Shown here: in pieces, positions 51,320 to 64,000 of the stretch
Numbering within the stretch: position 1 is the stretch's first letter
Layout of the letters: every line of letters begins with the position of its first letter
Assembly (NCBI RefSeq): GCF_025698545.1
Contig: NC_068576.1
Location: 55,588,094-55,652,093, forward strand
DNA: 64,000 bases
Direction: 5' to 3'
Source: Gossypium raimondii
Lineage: Eukaryota; Streptophyta; Magnoliopsida; Malvales; Malvaceae
Program-made: the position numbers and the translations under genes
Notes under the pieces: generated by a model
The model's database searches: none
Seen by the model: the letters and a program-made list of their open reading frames with translations, nothing else
Told to the model about the DNA's origin: nothing

Positions 51320-51625
51320 GGCACTTGTATTAGTAGTTCAATTGCATTTTGCCCCTTCCACTAAAAAAAATGGACAAATTAGTCCATGTATGTTAAATTA
51401 AAAAGCAAACTTGTCCTTCTATTCGTTTTTACTATTAAAAATTGGTCTTTTTACATGGTATGTCATGTGTATCTGTTTGGTGATTTGGTCAACTACGACA
51501 GTTTTTAAGAATAGAAATGGATAAAATTTTTAACAAAATGAGTTTGCTCTTTGATATAACGTGCAAAGATTAATTTATTTATTTTTTTAGTAAAGATTGA
51601 CTCCTAGTATTGGAACTTCCGTTCC
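51320..51625. mobile_element. MITE with about 90-bp diverged inverted ends
   Basis: The left end, TTGTATTAGTAGTTCAATTG and on to AAAAAGCAAACTTGTCC, is mirrored at the right. The right end, read inverted, gives CCAATACTAGGAGTCAATC and on to AAGAGCAAACTCATT. No coding sequence. Confidence 0.6.
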
Positions 51626-54571
51626 ATGGTACTTTTATAAAGAATAGCGCCCAAAACAGTGTTAAAAATTTGAGACTGGTGGTAGAACTGTTGAAATTTG
51701 AAGTTTGATCCAACTGATTCAGGTTAATTTGATGATATTGTTTTTAATATAAAATTAAAAAGAATAAAGTTTCAAATCTTATTAATTAAAAAATTTGTTT
51801 AAAAAAACAAATACTTAAAAAAAAAGGTTTTTATCAATCCAATATAGGTTTTTTTTTTTTTTTTGAAAAAATCTTAAAATTCAAAGCAATCATCAAATGC
51901 CTGTTTTGGAGTTTTAAGATGCAAAAACATCGAAGTCGTTTGTTGTTGGGCCCAACAGTCTTTAATGCCTGTTGTTTTGGGGGTTTGGAAAAATATAAAT
52001 ATTTTCTTAGGCCCAGCTACCTGAGATCATCCCAATTTCGAGAAGAACTCCTAGCCTGAGATATTTTGAGTTCTTGTTGGGCCCAACAGTCTCAAATTTT
52101 TACTTAAGCTTGGACTCGACTTTAAGCTCAAGTCGACTTCACCTTTTCTATATAATATAAAAAAAATGAAACGTTGGATTAAGATTGTGAGTTGTGTACT
52201 AATAAATAGTATAATGCTTGTATATGGAATGGAAGTTGAAACATTTAGGGGCACCAATATCTCATTGATTATCATGTAATTTCCAGTGTCAGAGCTTGTG
52301 TTGCGTCACTCTTATAACTCATTCATGGGTGATGGAGTAAATTTGTGAGGTCAACCACTTGCAATCACTTACACTAATTCCTGGCCCAAGATCTACTTTT
52401 TCTTTTATATCCTCAATAACAATCCACATTATTGTTTATAACGGGGTTCAATTTCTATCTTTCTAAAACACGGGTTCACTTTGTTTCCAAAAATCAAATA
52501 ATATAGTGAATTTAAAATTAAAAATAAAAAATTATATAGAAAAAATAAAATTAATTAACACATTTGATAACACCAAAACCACACTATGTATTTAAATTTA
52601 TACGACATCATTTTTAATTGCGTATGAATAACTTGGATTTGATTTTTTCTTTTAGAAAAGATCCTTCTAAATGTTTTTGATACCATTCCATTTATGTAAT
52701 AAGTACACATGTATTTTATATATGCTTCATGTTGGATTCAAACTAGCCTTCAATGTCCAAATTAATAGCTAAGCAAACATAATGGCATGATTGATACAAC
52801 AATAATACTTTGAGGATTCAAATAAAATATTTTTGAAATTTAGGAACCAATTTAAAATTTAAAAATAATTTAGGAACAATTACTTCAATAAACCCAAAGA
52901 CGAATCATACTCTATGATTCCAACCCACCTTTCCTAAATAAATTCTTAAGACATTGTTGTATTGTCATAAAATTAGGTCATCAGAGAAAATTTTGAGAGA
53001 CAACTTTTACATTAGGGTATAGATATTTTAATTTCCATTTAATATATGATATGACTTTGATTTAATTATGATTTGAGTTTACATGATATAACAATAAATC
53101 CAACCGTTTTCATATTAAGTAGATATAACCATTCGTTTTCAATAAGAAATAAGTTATTAAACACATGAAAGTAACCGTATAATATTAATGATACGTGAAA
53201 ATCGACTAAAACTAAAGTTTAATATTTATAAAACAGCACAATAAAACATATTATTTTATAATCAATTTTAAATATAATGTAGATATTATCAATTTCCTTC
53301 TTTAAAAAAAGAATATTATAAATTTAAAATAATTAAATCTATAATTATGCATATAGTATATATATATATTTTAAAATTTAATCTTATTATAGGTTCTTAT
53401 CATATACGTTTTTTTGATACAGTGTCTAGAACTATTCATAACTCTTCCCCTACCCTTAAATAAGAGGATAATGCGCTGATATACACTCGAACCTACGTCC
53501 TCTTACACTGACAACAAAACCGATATTAATCGAGCTAAAATATATGATTTTCTTCCCTTTTGACTTTAATAAGATGGAACCAAATATATGTATTACGAAA
53601 GGTCACACAGCTTTCATTAAAAATTGCGAAAATTGAAGATTGTGTTTTTAATTGCATCCGACAGCCAAGAAACAGGCCTCTAAAAATGCTATTTATGTTC
53701 AATAGAAATCACAAATTCAGTCTTTGCTTTTTATTTTTCTTCCTTGCCATGTGCTCCGCAACAGGTAAATATTACCTACCAATGAACATGTCTAATCCAC
53801 GTGTCTCATGATTAAACCTGTTGGGATCTTGATCATGATAGCCACGTGGATTTATAAAAACACAAGACGAGTTTGACTGGGACTCTAATTGGGTACAGGA
53901 GTCTCCATACAAATTTCACGTGTCTATCACCTGATTGTCTACTGGGCCCCCTCTTTTTTGAAAAATTCTTATAGTGTCTGGACCTACTGTTAGGTCATAC
54001 ATATACATGTGAATGGGCTCAGTCCATCAACTTGATTTTGTGGACCCATAGGGTTAGATTGGACGGCTGTCAACCACTTTACTTGTGGTTCATCCATGCT
54101 CGGGATTTTCAGCATTTTGATTTTTATCGCTCTTATCTTAAAAAGAACAAATATGATTAGAACTTATTCTAACATTATTACATCAAAAAAAAAATGTCTC
54201 GATATCAAAATATACAAGTTCATGAATCAAAGTATAATTTGATATTGCATTAAAAAATATAAAAATAGTAAAATAACCATTTTTATTAGTTGAGAAAAAT
54301 TGTTAATTTATGAACTTAATTAAATGATTTGTGATTACTTTAAAATATGATATGATATTTTAAATAATATAATAAGTCCACTTAACCCGTTATAATTTAA
54401 CTCATATTGTGTATTTAATTCGACTTGATTACATACCCTATTCACCGATTAAATTACAAAATTTGAATTATATTACAATGAGTTAAGTAAATATGATACA
54501 TCACTTAAAAATATCATATCATATTTAAATTAATGTCACATTATTTCATCAAGAGTAGTTCATTAACTTAA
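51626..54571. other. Gene-poor AT-rich intergenic region
   Basis: No supportable gene. The 83-codon open frame at 53560-53811 has a leucine/phenylalanine-rich stretch but no family resemblance. A non-AT-rich segment at about 53740-54120 contains several CACGTG and CACGTGTC words (for example near 53798 and 53841), which are G-box-like. Nothing shows which gene they might serve. Confidence 0.35.
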
Positions 54572-55801
54572 AGGTAAACTATCAAAACAGTCACTTTTAT
54601 TTACCTCAGGCTATATTTTAGTCACTTACATTAACATGTTGTAATATTTTAGTCACTGAGCCGTTAATTATCATTAACAATATAACGGTAAACTAACGTG
54701 ACACGTTAAATTATCATTTCAAACAAAAATTTTAGGTTAAATTATACAATTGGTTCCTATATATTTTTTTCGTTTTTAGCAAATTTTTTTCTTTTATGTT
54801 TTTTTAACTTCCTTTTTTTCTTTCTTTTCTGCTTCTCTCTCTGTTTTCCTCTATTCTCCATCTCTTTTAGCGTAATTTTCCTATGTTTTCTATTTGTTAA
54901 AACTTTTTTATGCTTATAGAATATGGGGAGATATATTAACTGATTCCAGGAGAAGAAGAGGAAGCACCACCCTCAATGGCGGTGGCACCACCGAAGAGAG
55001 TAAGCCTAGGACCCTGGGTCTTGGTGGCAGTGATGGCTGTAAGGGTGTGACCACATCTGGGACCAGGCACATCTTCATCAGTGTCCCAAACAGTCTCCAA
55101 AGTCCGATAAATAGGAGCTAGGGATTTCCACCGTTTCGAGCTCATCCCTACCCCATCCCACCTCACCCCTCACTTGCAATGCAAACAATATCACAACTTC
55201 AATCCTCAAATCTAGTACCATAAACACTCACAAAAGAATTGATAATCCAAACATTAAAGCTCCATGATGGGCCTAGATTTCTTGTTCGGGACCCTCATTC
55301 TAGTCCTTTTTTCCTTTTTTAAGAAATTAATCAATCAATTGTTCCTGTAGAAGAGAACCTAAAAGATCGAAATTTCGTCCTTGGATACCATATTTTCTTT
55401 CTTTAATTTTAATTTTTGAGAACTTAAAATTAAGATACAATTTGAGTGTGGAAGAAAATTGTATATTTTTTTTCTAATAAGTGGACATGTGTTCTGAAAT
55501 TAAAATCTCCTTGCCTGCGCCACATAAAAGAAAAATGGAAAATAAAAGACAAAGATTTAAAATATTTAAAATTTTATAAAATATGAGGACCAATTGTATA
55601 ATTTAATCTAAATTTTTTGTGTGAAATGATGATTTAACGTGCCACGTCAACTTACCTTACACCGTTAACGGCAATTAATAGCTCAGTGACTAAAATATTA
55701 CAACATGTTAACATAAGTGACTAAAACGCAACAATATTCAAACATAAGTGACTAAAATATAACTTGATGTAAACAAAAGTGACTATTTTGATAGTTTAGC
55801 G
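54572..55801. mobile_element. Mutator-like element carrying a gene fragment (Pack-MULE)
   Basis: It has long terminal inverted repeats of roughly 200 bp. The left arm (54572-54765) reads GGTAAACTATCAAAACAGTC through AATTATACAATTGGTTCC. The right arm (about 55575-55801) reads the inverse with about 85% agreement by eye plus one extra repeat unit of about 35 bp. Flanks TTAACTTAA (54563-54571) and TTAAATTAA (55802-55810) form a 9-bp target duplication with one mismatch, the Mutator pattern. There is no transposase. The core is more GC-rich than its surroundings and contains part of a host gene on the minus strand. Confidence 0.85.
54941..55145 (-). pseudogene. BSL1 fragment: Captured first exon of a BSL1-like Kelch-phosphatase gene
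   Basis: An ATG at 55145 opens 68 uninterrupted codons followed by one base and a GT donor (ATCA|GTTAAT at 54941/54940). It contains APIYRTLETVWD, PGPRCGHTLTAITATKTQGP and LFGGATAIEGG, which match the N-terminus of BSU1-like phosphatases of the BSL1 subgroup (brassinosteroid signalling). In those proteins the next residues would be RLAGVTN, and here the frame meets an intron exactly before them. The rest of the Kelch repeats and the phosphatase domain are absent. The capture was thus from genomic DNA, not from a spliced transcript. No stop or frameshift lies in the 68 codons; the sense if transcribed is unknown. Confidence 0.85.
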
Positions 55802-56415
55802 TTAAATTAATAATTTCCTTTTCCGGTTGTTATAAAATTCACCAATTTGTTTTTTTTTTCTAAAATACATAAAATTTTTTATTCTTAATTTTAAACGAAA
55901 AATCAAGATACAATTCACGCTATAATATTAACTTTAATTCCTTTCAATTACAACATATTCAAATTAGATACTTCTAAAACATTTTTTTTTACCTTTCATC
56001 TTCAAACTTTTAAAATTTTATTTTGGCCCTCTACTATTAAATCCAGACTTTAACTCAATCAAGTCCCAAAATTTTCAGAAGTAGACCGGTAGTTGAACCG
56101 ACCAAGTCATTAATTCATCAATCTGTTCGATTCAATTAAACAAATCACTAAAAATTTATAAAAAAATCTGATTCAACTGTTTCATGCTGATTCTCAAATC
56201 AACGGTCTAATGTCTTTCTCTAAATCGATACCCCAATGTAAAGGTGAGGAAGGGGGACCAAAGATGGCTTAAAAAGAGGGCAGATTTATGAATAGGCAAA
56301 AACAAAGATGCCCGTACGGACGCAACTTGCACAAGCACAGGCGGTGTTGTCGCTGTTCGTTAACTCATAAATATTTATTACTGCAGCCCTACAATATATT
56401 ATCACAACTACATTC

Positions 56416-56446
<31 letters not shown>

Positions 56447-56837
56447 TAGCTGTTTTTGGTGTGATACGATAGGCATGCAAGTGAGCTCTGCTCAACGTTA
56501 GCCCCCTATCTCATGCATCACCACAAGTGGCTCTATTTCTAGTTACTCTTGCTTATTTAATCTAATGTTATAGCTTTCATTAATTTTGCTGCCAATGGAC
56601 CACCAACATTATGTAACATGATAGTTACATACATAAATCTTTATAGAGAGAGTAGCTTCAATAATGGATATTAAAAGGGTGGTGGGTCTTGGCCAATGAA
56701 GCTTATTAGCAACTTCAATTTAATTTTTATGATGGTTAGTACGTTGGCCTCCCTCATCTAATAGGTTTACTATAATAAGCAATGGTAGTGTCAAGTTTTG
56801 CCTTTAGTTTTCTTCCTCCTGTTTTTTTTCTTTTATA
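55802..56837. other. Intergenic region with (AT)n run
   Basis: No gene is supported. A TATATATATA microsatellite is at about 56416-56440. The 69-codon minus-strand open frame over it is chance. Confidence 0.4.
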
Positions 56838-57330
56838 ATATCAAATTTAGCTCTTAATGTTTACATTTTTTGTTAATTTGATTTTTTTCTTTTACTTAAA
56901 TTTGGCTCTCGACCTTTTAAAATAATCAAATTTCATCATTAACCTTTTGAAAAGAGTCGAATTGATCTTTTAAACTAAAATATTGACTAAAATGTTAAAT
57001 TTTTAACATGTCCCGAATGGCAATCCATGTGTATTTTATGATAATTCTTTTGATTTTTCATGAGCGTATTATAATTTGATTTATTTTTATTTTTTGAATC
57101 TTTTTATAGCTTTTAAATTATTTGTTGATGTGACATATAAGATAAATAGTATCAAGTTAGCACGAAGTGAACATGGACTACCACATGTGACATGAGTTGC
57201 CACACTAACATGGTTAAAAAATTAATATTTTAATCAAAATTTTATTAAGAAAAAGTAAATTAACATTTTAAAGGTATAATATGCTAAAATTAACAAATGT
57301 AAACGTTGAGGACTAAACGGTATATATATG
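56838..57330. mobile_element. MITE with diverged inverted ends
   Basis: The left segment AGCTCTTAATGTTTACATTT, then TTGTTAATTTGATTT, is mirrored by the right. Inverted, the right reads AGTCCTCAACGTTTACATTTG, without its last base, then TTAATTTTAGCA. The interior is non-coding and the borders are approximate. Confidence 0.55.
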
Positions 57331-60300
57331 CTAAAGGTGATACGCCCATACTCAAAAATTTACCATGCATAAACTCTTCAAATTAAATGATATTGGAGAC
57401 TAATTAATATTTTCATTATTTTGTTAATATAGGGTAACCTATAGATTCTCTTAAATTTTGAGCGATATTATATGCCATCTATGAACAGCTATCATTAGAA
57501 AATAATCTAAAATATTGGTGGAAGGGCATATATGTCATTTAATTATTACACTATTCTTCTTGTTTAAATTAAAATAAAATAGAAAATAGAAAGAAGATAA
57601 CTCATAGTTTTTTATTATTAGATAATCTCGTGTTCAAAGGCTATTATTAGACCAACCATGAATTTGAAGTATATCTATAGAAAGCAGAAAAAAATTAAAG
57701 TAAATTAACATCTCACGTGAACGATACCAATATATTCCATTAAAGTTGATTCTTATTGAATTAAAAAATACCTTAATTAATCATAAATATCATCTTAATT
57801 AATATAGTAGAAATTAAAGAGAAAAAAGAAGCCCATGATTTGGGCAATCATTTTGTGATGATTTCTTTCACAGTATGTATGTTTCAGCTGTGACTCTAAC
57901 CTTGCCCTCCAAGACATTGTGAGATTGTAAAAAAGTTTGGAATAGACAAAATGATGGAAAAGCATGATTAATCTACTTGCTCTGTCCCAAAGAGTAAATA
58001 AATTTCAATCCCCAATGTCTGTGTATTATGCACTTACTGAAGTCCATGTGGGGTGAAACACCCACTGCCTAGCTTTTCTTTTTTCTTTTTTTATCATGTG
58101 CTTTTCGTATGGGTTCTTCAATTTCTCAATAAATTGTTTGGAAAAGTAGAATAATTTTTCAAAAGTTGAAGAGAAAAATTGTTATGTCAAATGATCTTAC
58201 ATTATTTTAAAATGACCCTTTTATCGATTGAATCATTGATAGAGCAATCCAAAAGAATTACATTTAAATCTTTTTTATACATTTCTTACACTATTGTCAA
58301 ATCCTAAAACATTTAATTGATTAAAATTAATAAAAATGGAATTTGAACCCGAAACTATAATAACAATACGCCAATTGAACCGATATCTAATCAATAAGAT
58401 GAGATACTTGTATCAATTGAAATGAGATTCTATGAACTACAATTTACTCGTAATAAAATAGACGTAAATCTATACTATTATTTAAGTTAATTGAGTTGAC
58501 GTCCACGAGTTTATAGGCACTAACTTAATTGAAAATAACTAAAATTCCTTCTTCTTTTTACAAAATAATAAATGTTAATATAAGCATATTTTTATATAAA
58601 ATGCTATTTCTTTTATAAAATATTACTATAATACAAATTGAAAACATTAATTAAAAAAAAAAAAAGGGTTCAATTGATCATACTAACTCTTGATACCATT
58701 CCTGAATCCTGAATCGATATCCAACCTGATTTTCGATCTGACTGTCTAATCTAATTCAAATTACATCATAAATTCCTATATAAATTTTAAGAGTATATTT
58801 AACACAAATTTTTTTCAGTCACTGTTAAATATAAATTAATTATGTACAAAAGGTAGTCGATTAGGTGGAAATCCCAGTATTAATTATAAGAAAAAATTGG
58901 AGCAGCTACAAGTTTCCTCTTAAAACCATTGACTTGGACTCACTCTACTACACCTAAAATATATATTCTATATTAAGGGGGGGAAAAAAAACAAACAATT
59001 AAATTGTCTGTTTGCTACCACTTTTTCTTGAAATGTAGACCTACATGTTGTTTCTTAGGCTCCCTAAATCTCAAACAGTACCTACGTCTTAGTATCCAAT
59101 GCCAAAACCCTAATTTTAGTTAGGGAGATCCAAAAATGTGTGTTTTTTTGAACGTACAGTGACTTATATTGTGTTGTTTGAAGATATAGTATGTTAGTAA
59201 GTCTCAAATACTTATATATTGGTTTTGTGCAAAATTGAGAGCAGTTTATCTTATTCGTTTTGGAATGTTTATTCGAGTGCGGTGAGTGTTATAATCAAGT
59301 GAGTGACTCGGTTAATGTCCTAAGTTTTCAAGGGAAAAACTTAGTGGGGAGGTATTAGATCTTAGGTACAGAGATGACAAGTCTAAACTTGTGATTGTTA
59401 GAGCTTCAAAACACTTGTTATACGAGGTGCTAAGATAGTGAAAATTCTATATGGGCAAGACCCTATAGATACAGGGAAGCCAGATTGCGTAAACACATTG
59501 TGTGTTCTTTGTTTTTTTGCACTTTTCATCATCGGTGCCTAAAGCTATTGGAATTGATAACACCCAAAATATATCAATGCCACTAATAGTAGTATTTCAA
59601 AAGATAAATAGCAAATTTTCCCCAAAAGTAAGAGATTATAAATTGAATAATGATAGTAAAGTTTGAAACTATAGGAGCTAAATTGTAAAAATTTCAAACG
59701 TGAGTTTTAGGACTAGTTTATATGATTTGAGAATTTACAATTCTGAAAACATAATATGAAAGTTTAGTGGTTTGAAAATTAGGGACTAGTTTGTGGAAAA
59801 TTTGACAATTTTAGTTGTAGGGACTGAATTGTAAAATTTAGAATTTTTGAAAAGGAACTGTTTTGCAAAACTATAAAAACAGGATTTAGGACTAAACTGT
59901 AGAATAAGAAAAATCTTTTTATGGAATTAAATTGTAGAACAGTGAAAATTTAGATTTTAGGAACTAAATCACAAATATTATAAAACCAAAATTTCACAGA
60001 CTATTTTGTAAAACTGTAAAATTTGAGGAATAGGGATTGTTTTGTCAATTTTGAAATATTTAGTCATAAAATTGGGCATACTAATTAGATACTTGATTTC
60101 ATAAAATATTTGTTACATAATTATGTACAAAATTAAATAATAGAAATTTGAAATTAATAAGTTAGATTGGTTATGATTTGTTTGTGATTTGGAATATTTT
60201 TTAAGTTATGTATACGAATTTATGATGAATTAATGAGAATGATTAATTATTTATAAATTTGAAAGGTTGAAATTGAGTCCAAAAATAGTAAATTAAGTCT

Positions 60301-63216
60301 CTGAATGTTGTTATTGGACCGGTAGGGGCGTAGTTAGGGGGCTGGCAAGGGCCCCGGCCCCCCTCTAAAATGGAAAATTTTCTATTTAGGCCCTTAAAAG
60401 TTTTTAAAATTTAAAATTAGTAAAGGTAAAATTATTCTTTAACTCTTTAAAAATGATAAAATTTTAATTTAATTCTTTAAAAATTAACAATTTAATCGAT
60501 TCGATAACTTCAGACACTAAAATAAAAACTCCACAGTGTATATTTTATTTATGTAAATTAAAAGGTGGATCTAAAAATGGAAACTTTCCAGTTGAGGGAA
60601 TTTACTTTAATTACAGTTAATTATTTGACTATCAATCCCAAATTCACTACCATTCATTGATCTCTTTCACGTTCTGTCATTTTCCCATCAAATTTCTCAA
60701 CATGTTTTTCATTGTTCACCATTTTTCAAAAGGTCTATTTATTTTCCCCTTTTATAATTTGTCTCACCACATTTTCTTTGTTTTTTGCATTTAGGTCCCC
60801 TAAATTAGCTTATAGCTATAAATCAAACAAACATGTTTTATTTTAATTAAATTGAAACGATTTTTTTAAACTATTTATAGTGAATAATGATAGGACCGAG
60901 GTGAAATATTCCTTGTCCAATCCCTACTCGAACCATGAATATTAAATTTTTAAATTTCCATATATCTAACTAAGCATATATTTACACTCATACTCGAATA
61001 TATATTAGATATAAATGTTGAATATAAAAAATTTAATGTATATATAATTTTATTGTAAAAACAGACCTTTTCATGGTTTGAACTACTCTCACAAGCTTAA
61101 AGGCATGCCCCGAACATGGAAGGGTTTAAACAAAAGTTCGTGGCTACAAAAACAAACTTGGAAAAATTAGTCTATTCAAAACATGGACCAAGCTTGGATT
61201 CAACATTCAAGAACTAACCTCGGTCTTGCACGACTCGTTTTATACTTTTGTAGTTTATTTTAAGGTATTATATCATTTATATCACATAAGTAAATATATA
61301 ACTATACAATACTATTTAAAAACATTAAAAATGTTGTCTGAACTAAAATTTTAATAAAAGAAAGGATAAATATCAAATTTATAAACGAAATTTTATTTCC
61401 ATTCAATTGTACACATTTAAAGAAATGGAAACATATATTCATGTTCATCTTGGATTAATATAATTGTTTGTGCATGTAATATCCAACAAAAATTGTGCTA
61501 ATTCGACATTATTGTCATTACTTTTAAAAAGCTGAATCAACTAAAATTTCATATATAAAATTATACAAAATCAAAGTTTATATATAATTTTGATATTTAT
61601 CCCATAAAAGAAAAATAAAATAATATACTTAAAATAAGACTGAATTAACCATTTTATATATAGATTCGACACAAATCCAATCCGATTCAGTTATTGTATA
61701 AACATAATTATTGTAAAATTTAGGTTAGCGGTCGACCTCTGGTATGTTAAAGGCGCGTGGTGGGTATTGTTAAAATTTTCATTGGTCCACGGCTCTTTAT
61801 TATCACTTGCAAAATAAAGAAATAAATATTGCTATCATAATGTTTTATTAGGGATATATAGACATAATTATTAGAACTTTATGCATTTTCCATTGCCATC
61901 CCTCTTTGAGTAATAGTGAAGCAAAACTAGTTAGCCACCACTCTACAATTATTTCATCTCCTCCTTTCTTAAGATTATTCCTGCCCTCACTCTCATGCTA
62001 TGTCTTGTAATTTCTATTTTCTAAATTACTTTAGAAATTGCATAATTATTTTTCTAAATATTTTTAAAAAAAAATATTAATGCGATGAGAAAATTAATAA
62101 TTGACATCAAAATATGAAATACATCATGAAGGGTACTAATATACCCAACAAAATTAGTTGAAAATAAATAGGATTTTACCATCATTAACTCATGATGAAT
62201 TCATGAAGCATTGGCAGCAACAATTTACCATATTCGGAAAATAAAAAAAATGGAGGGTTTTAGTAGAAATTTCAACTTAATTCCTATTAAATTATAAACA
62301 ATAATAATAATAATAATAACACAGGTATTATCCACTAAAGCATAGATTAAGTAGCATTAAAATATAAGTGTAAAACAACAATAGCTAATGGAAATCAAAA
62401 GAGTTCAAGATAATTGTAACTAAACAGTTGCTTGAAGCTGCCAATAAAGATGATTTTTTATATATATAAAATCCATAGTTTGTGGACGAAAAAGGAAATA
62501 ATTTATTTTGTCGAAAAAGGGTATATGTAAGAAAATTCAATATATTTTAGAAGAGGTCAATAACAATAATTCCGACATTGATACATAGTCAAACATCCTA
62601 TGTTAATGTTTTAAGCATCCAATTTACGTTAAAGACTCACAAATTTTCTACGACATTAATTCTCACAAATTAGAAAAAAATATTTCTGCATTATTGTCTA
62701 TAATTTCCTACAGTTCAAGCAACCTTTAAATAATTGATAAGATTATTTTATGATTCTTTTATTATTGGACAACATGGAATTGACTTCCATGGCAAAATTT
62801 AATAAAAACGACCAAATATTATTTTCTACAATATAATAATAAATAATAAATAATTACCAAATTGAGGTTTATTTTTTAATAGTCTAATTGAGAATTCATA
62901 AGATGCTGCAAATCATTTTACATTATTTAGTACCTTATTTAGCATTTTATTTATGGGAGTTTAATTCCTCTTTTCATGAATTGTAATGTACCAAATAAAA
63001 ATATCGAAAATCGTCAATGTAATTTTCGTATTGTGTTTATTAGTTAAAGCCAAGGTTTTGGGTTTTTCAATATCTAGGTTCGAGTCTTTTCATATGCAAT
63101 TATTATATAGGTTTTCAATCCCATCATTTGCATATTTTATGTGTGAGTTTTGTTCGGTTTAATTTTTTTTTTCGATTCTTTATTCATTGTGCTTTTCACT
63201 AGTTTTATTATATATC
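57331..63216. other. Gene-poor AT-rich region with LTR scraps
   Basis: No gene is supported. At about 59180-59560 a segment with GTGAGTGACTCGG, AACTTAGTGGGG, GATTGCGTAAACACATTGTG and TTTTCATCATCGGTGCC resembles the 3' part of a copia-type LTR on the plus strand. At about 59640-60060 degenerate AAATTGTAAAA/ACTAAATTGTAGAA words recur. At 60325-60400 AGGGGCGTAGTTAGGGGGC matches the dispersed repeat at 19880. An ATA trinucleotide run lies at about 62300-62320. A possible tRNA B-box (AGGTTCGAGTC) lies at about 63076. Confidence 0.35.
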
Positions 63217-64000
63217 TGTAATACCCCCTACCCGTATTCGTCGCCGAAATAGAGTATGAGGCATTACCAGATTTTACCGAATTTTTTTTTTCAAGATAGA
63301 TTTATCATATTCATAAGATAATTTCATCACATACCAAAACCAAAATTTGTTAGCCATACCAATGGCTAACCATACATTCATTTCACATCAACATCTAATT
63401 TACTAGCTTATACATGCCATTGATTTCCAAAATAAAGTTCATTTATGTACCGAGATCTCGAGATTGATAGTGTGATGTGTCTCCGACCAAATCCGACCTC
63501 CGAGCTCTTAACTCTACAAACAGGGGAAAAAGAAACAGGGTAAGCACTTTGTGCTTAGTAAGTTCATGCAACAAGAATTATACTTACCATACTTATACAT
63601 CCATCATTTAATAACACAAGCACACATCCAATTCACATAAACATATACCTATCACATACAAACTCAACCTCATACAAATTCATTACAAAGATAAATGATT
63701 GATGAGCTCATCAATTCCATGATTTCCATTTCCTTGTTATTTTTCCATATTTATCCCGTTGAACTACTTGGAATTTTGATGGATATTCAGGGGTACACCT
63801 AAGTGTACAAATCCGGGTCCATCAATTCATATTCATGTGCGCACATTTCCATTTCAGAGAGCACACTCCCGCGAACCTCATCCTTACAACGGGATTACCA
63901 GTCCAGGCTAAATCCCCTGTAATATAAACTCATAGAGTATTGTCGGGATTACCGGTCCGAGCTAAATCCTGCAATGACAATTACTCTAATGAGCTTGGAT
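63217..64000 (+). mobile_element. Left part of an LTR-type element, cut by the window end
   Basis: It starts TGTAATACCCCCTACCCG, followed by GTCGCCGAAATAGAGTATGA and GGCATTACC, matching the openings at 5083, 35431 and, inverted, 47099. It carries the GATAGTGTGATGTG block (63468) and the TGCTTAGTAAGTTCATG block (63551). The right end lies outside the window. Confidence 0.7.

Noticed and set aside
54894..55121. Plus-strand 75-codon open frame in the Pack-MULE
   Set aside because: Antisense of the BSL1-like exon, whose minus-strand translation clearly matches the phosphatase N-terminus.

Overview
The window is nuclear DNA of a dicot plant. It is AT-rich, has five widely spaced intron-containing genes with GT-AG introns, and is dominated by decayed transposons. 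Repeats that begin TGTAACACC and end CTGTTACA, together with the gene set, suggest Malvaceae, most likely Gossypium (cotton). That assignment is recognition and inference, not a database result.

Genes. (1) 10065-11601, minus: SPEECHLESS-type bHLH factor, 3 exons, 329 aa. (2) 21457-24354, minus: dihydrofolate synthetase, 10 exons. (3) 25282-27336, plus: acidic coiled-coil protein of unknown function, 3 exons, 401 aa. (4) 28796-32529, minus: mitochondrial carrier of the MTM1/SLC25A39-40 type, 10 exons, 418 aa. (5) 48725-50840, plus: PLASTID DIVISION1-like outer-envelope protein, 2 exons, 277 aa. All five models read through without frame breaks once introns are removed. Genes 2 and 3 are divergent and share an upstream region of about 0.9 kb. 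The genes act in unrelated processes: stomatal lineage, folate synthesis, mitochondrial transport and chloroplast division.

Transposon layout. 1.59-8.9 kb holds a dead LINE, with pre-RT, RT-tail and RNase H-like pieces, split by two LTR-type insertions. The second, at 5083-8321, has a perfect 5-bp target duplication (TGCAG). 34.8-47.1 kb is a nest of four LTR-type elements: two outer ones in opposite orientation, each interrupted by a younger relative, and the first of them sits inside the end of a small TIR element. 63.2 kb to the window end is the start of another such LTR. Small TIR elements occur at about 8.97, 24.46, 33.73, 47.74, 47.99, 51.32 and 56.84 kb.

Most interesting loci. 54572-55801 is a Mutator-like element with roughly 200-bp inverted ends and a 9-bp target duplication. 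It carries the open first coding exon and splice donor of a BSL1-like Kelch phosphatase gene (a Pack-MULE). 47991-48603 is a hAT-type element with a perfect 8-bp duplication; its 3' flank lies 113 bp before the PDV1 start codon. The MTM1-like carrier has a four-cysteine loop comparable to that of SLC25A39.

The long gaps (about 11.6-21.4, 50.9-54.5 and 55.8-63.2 kb) are AT-rich, with short repeats and no supportable genes. No rRNA, tRNA or CRISPR array was found.
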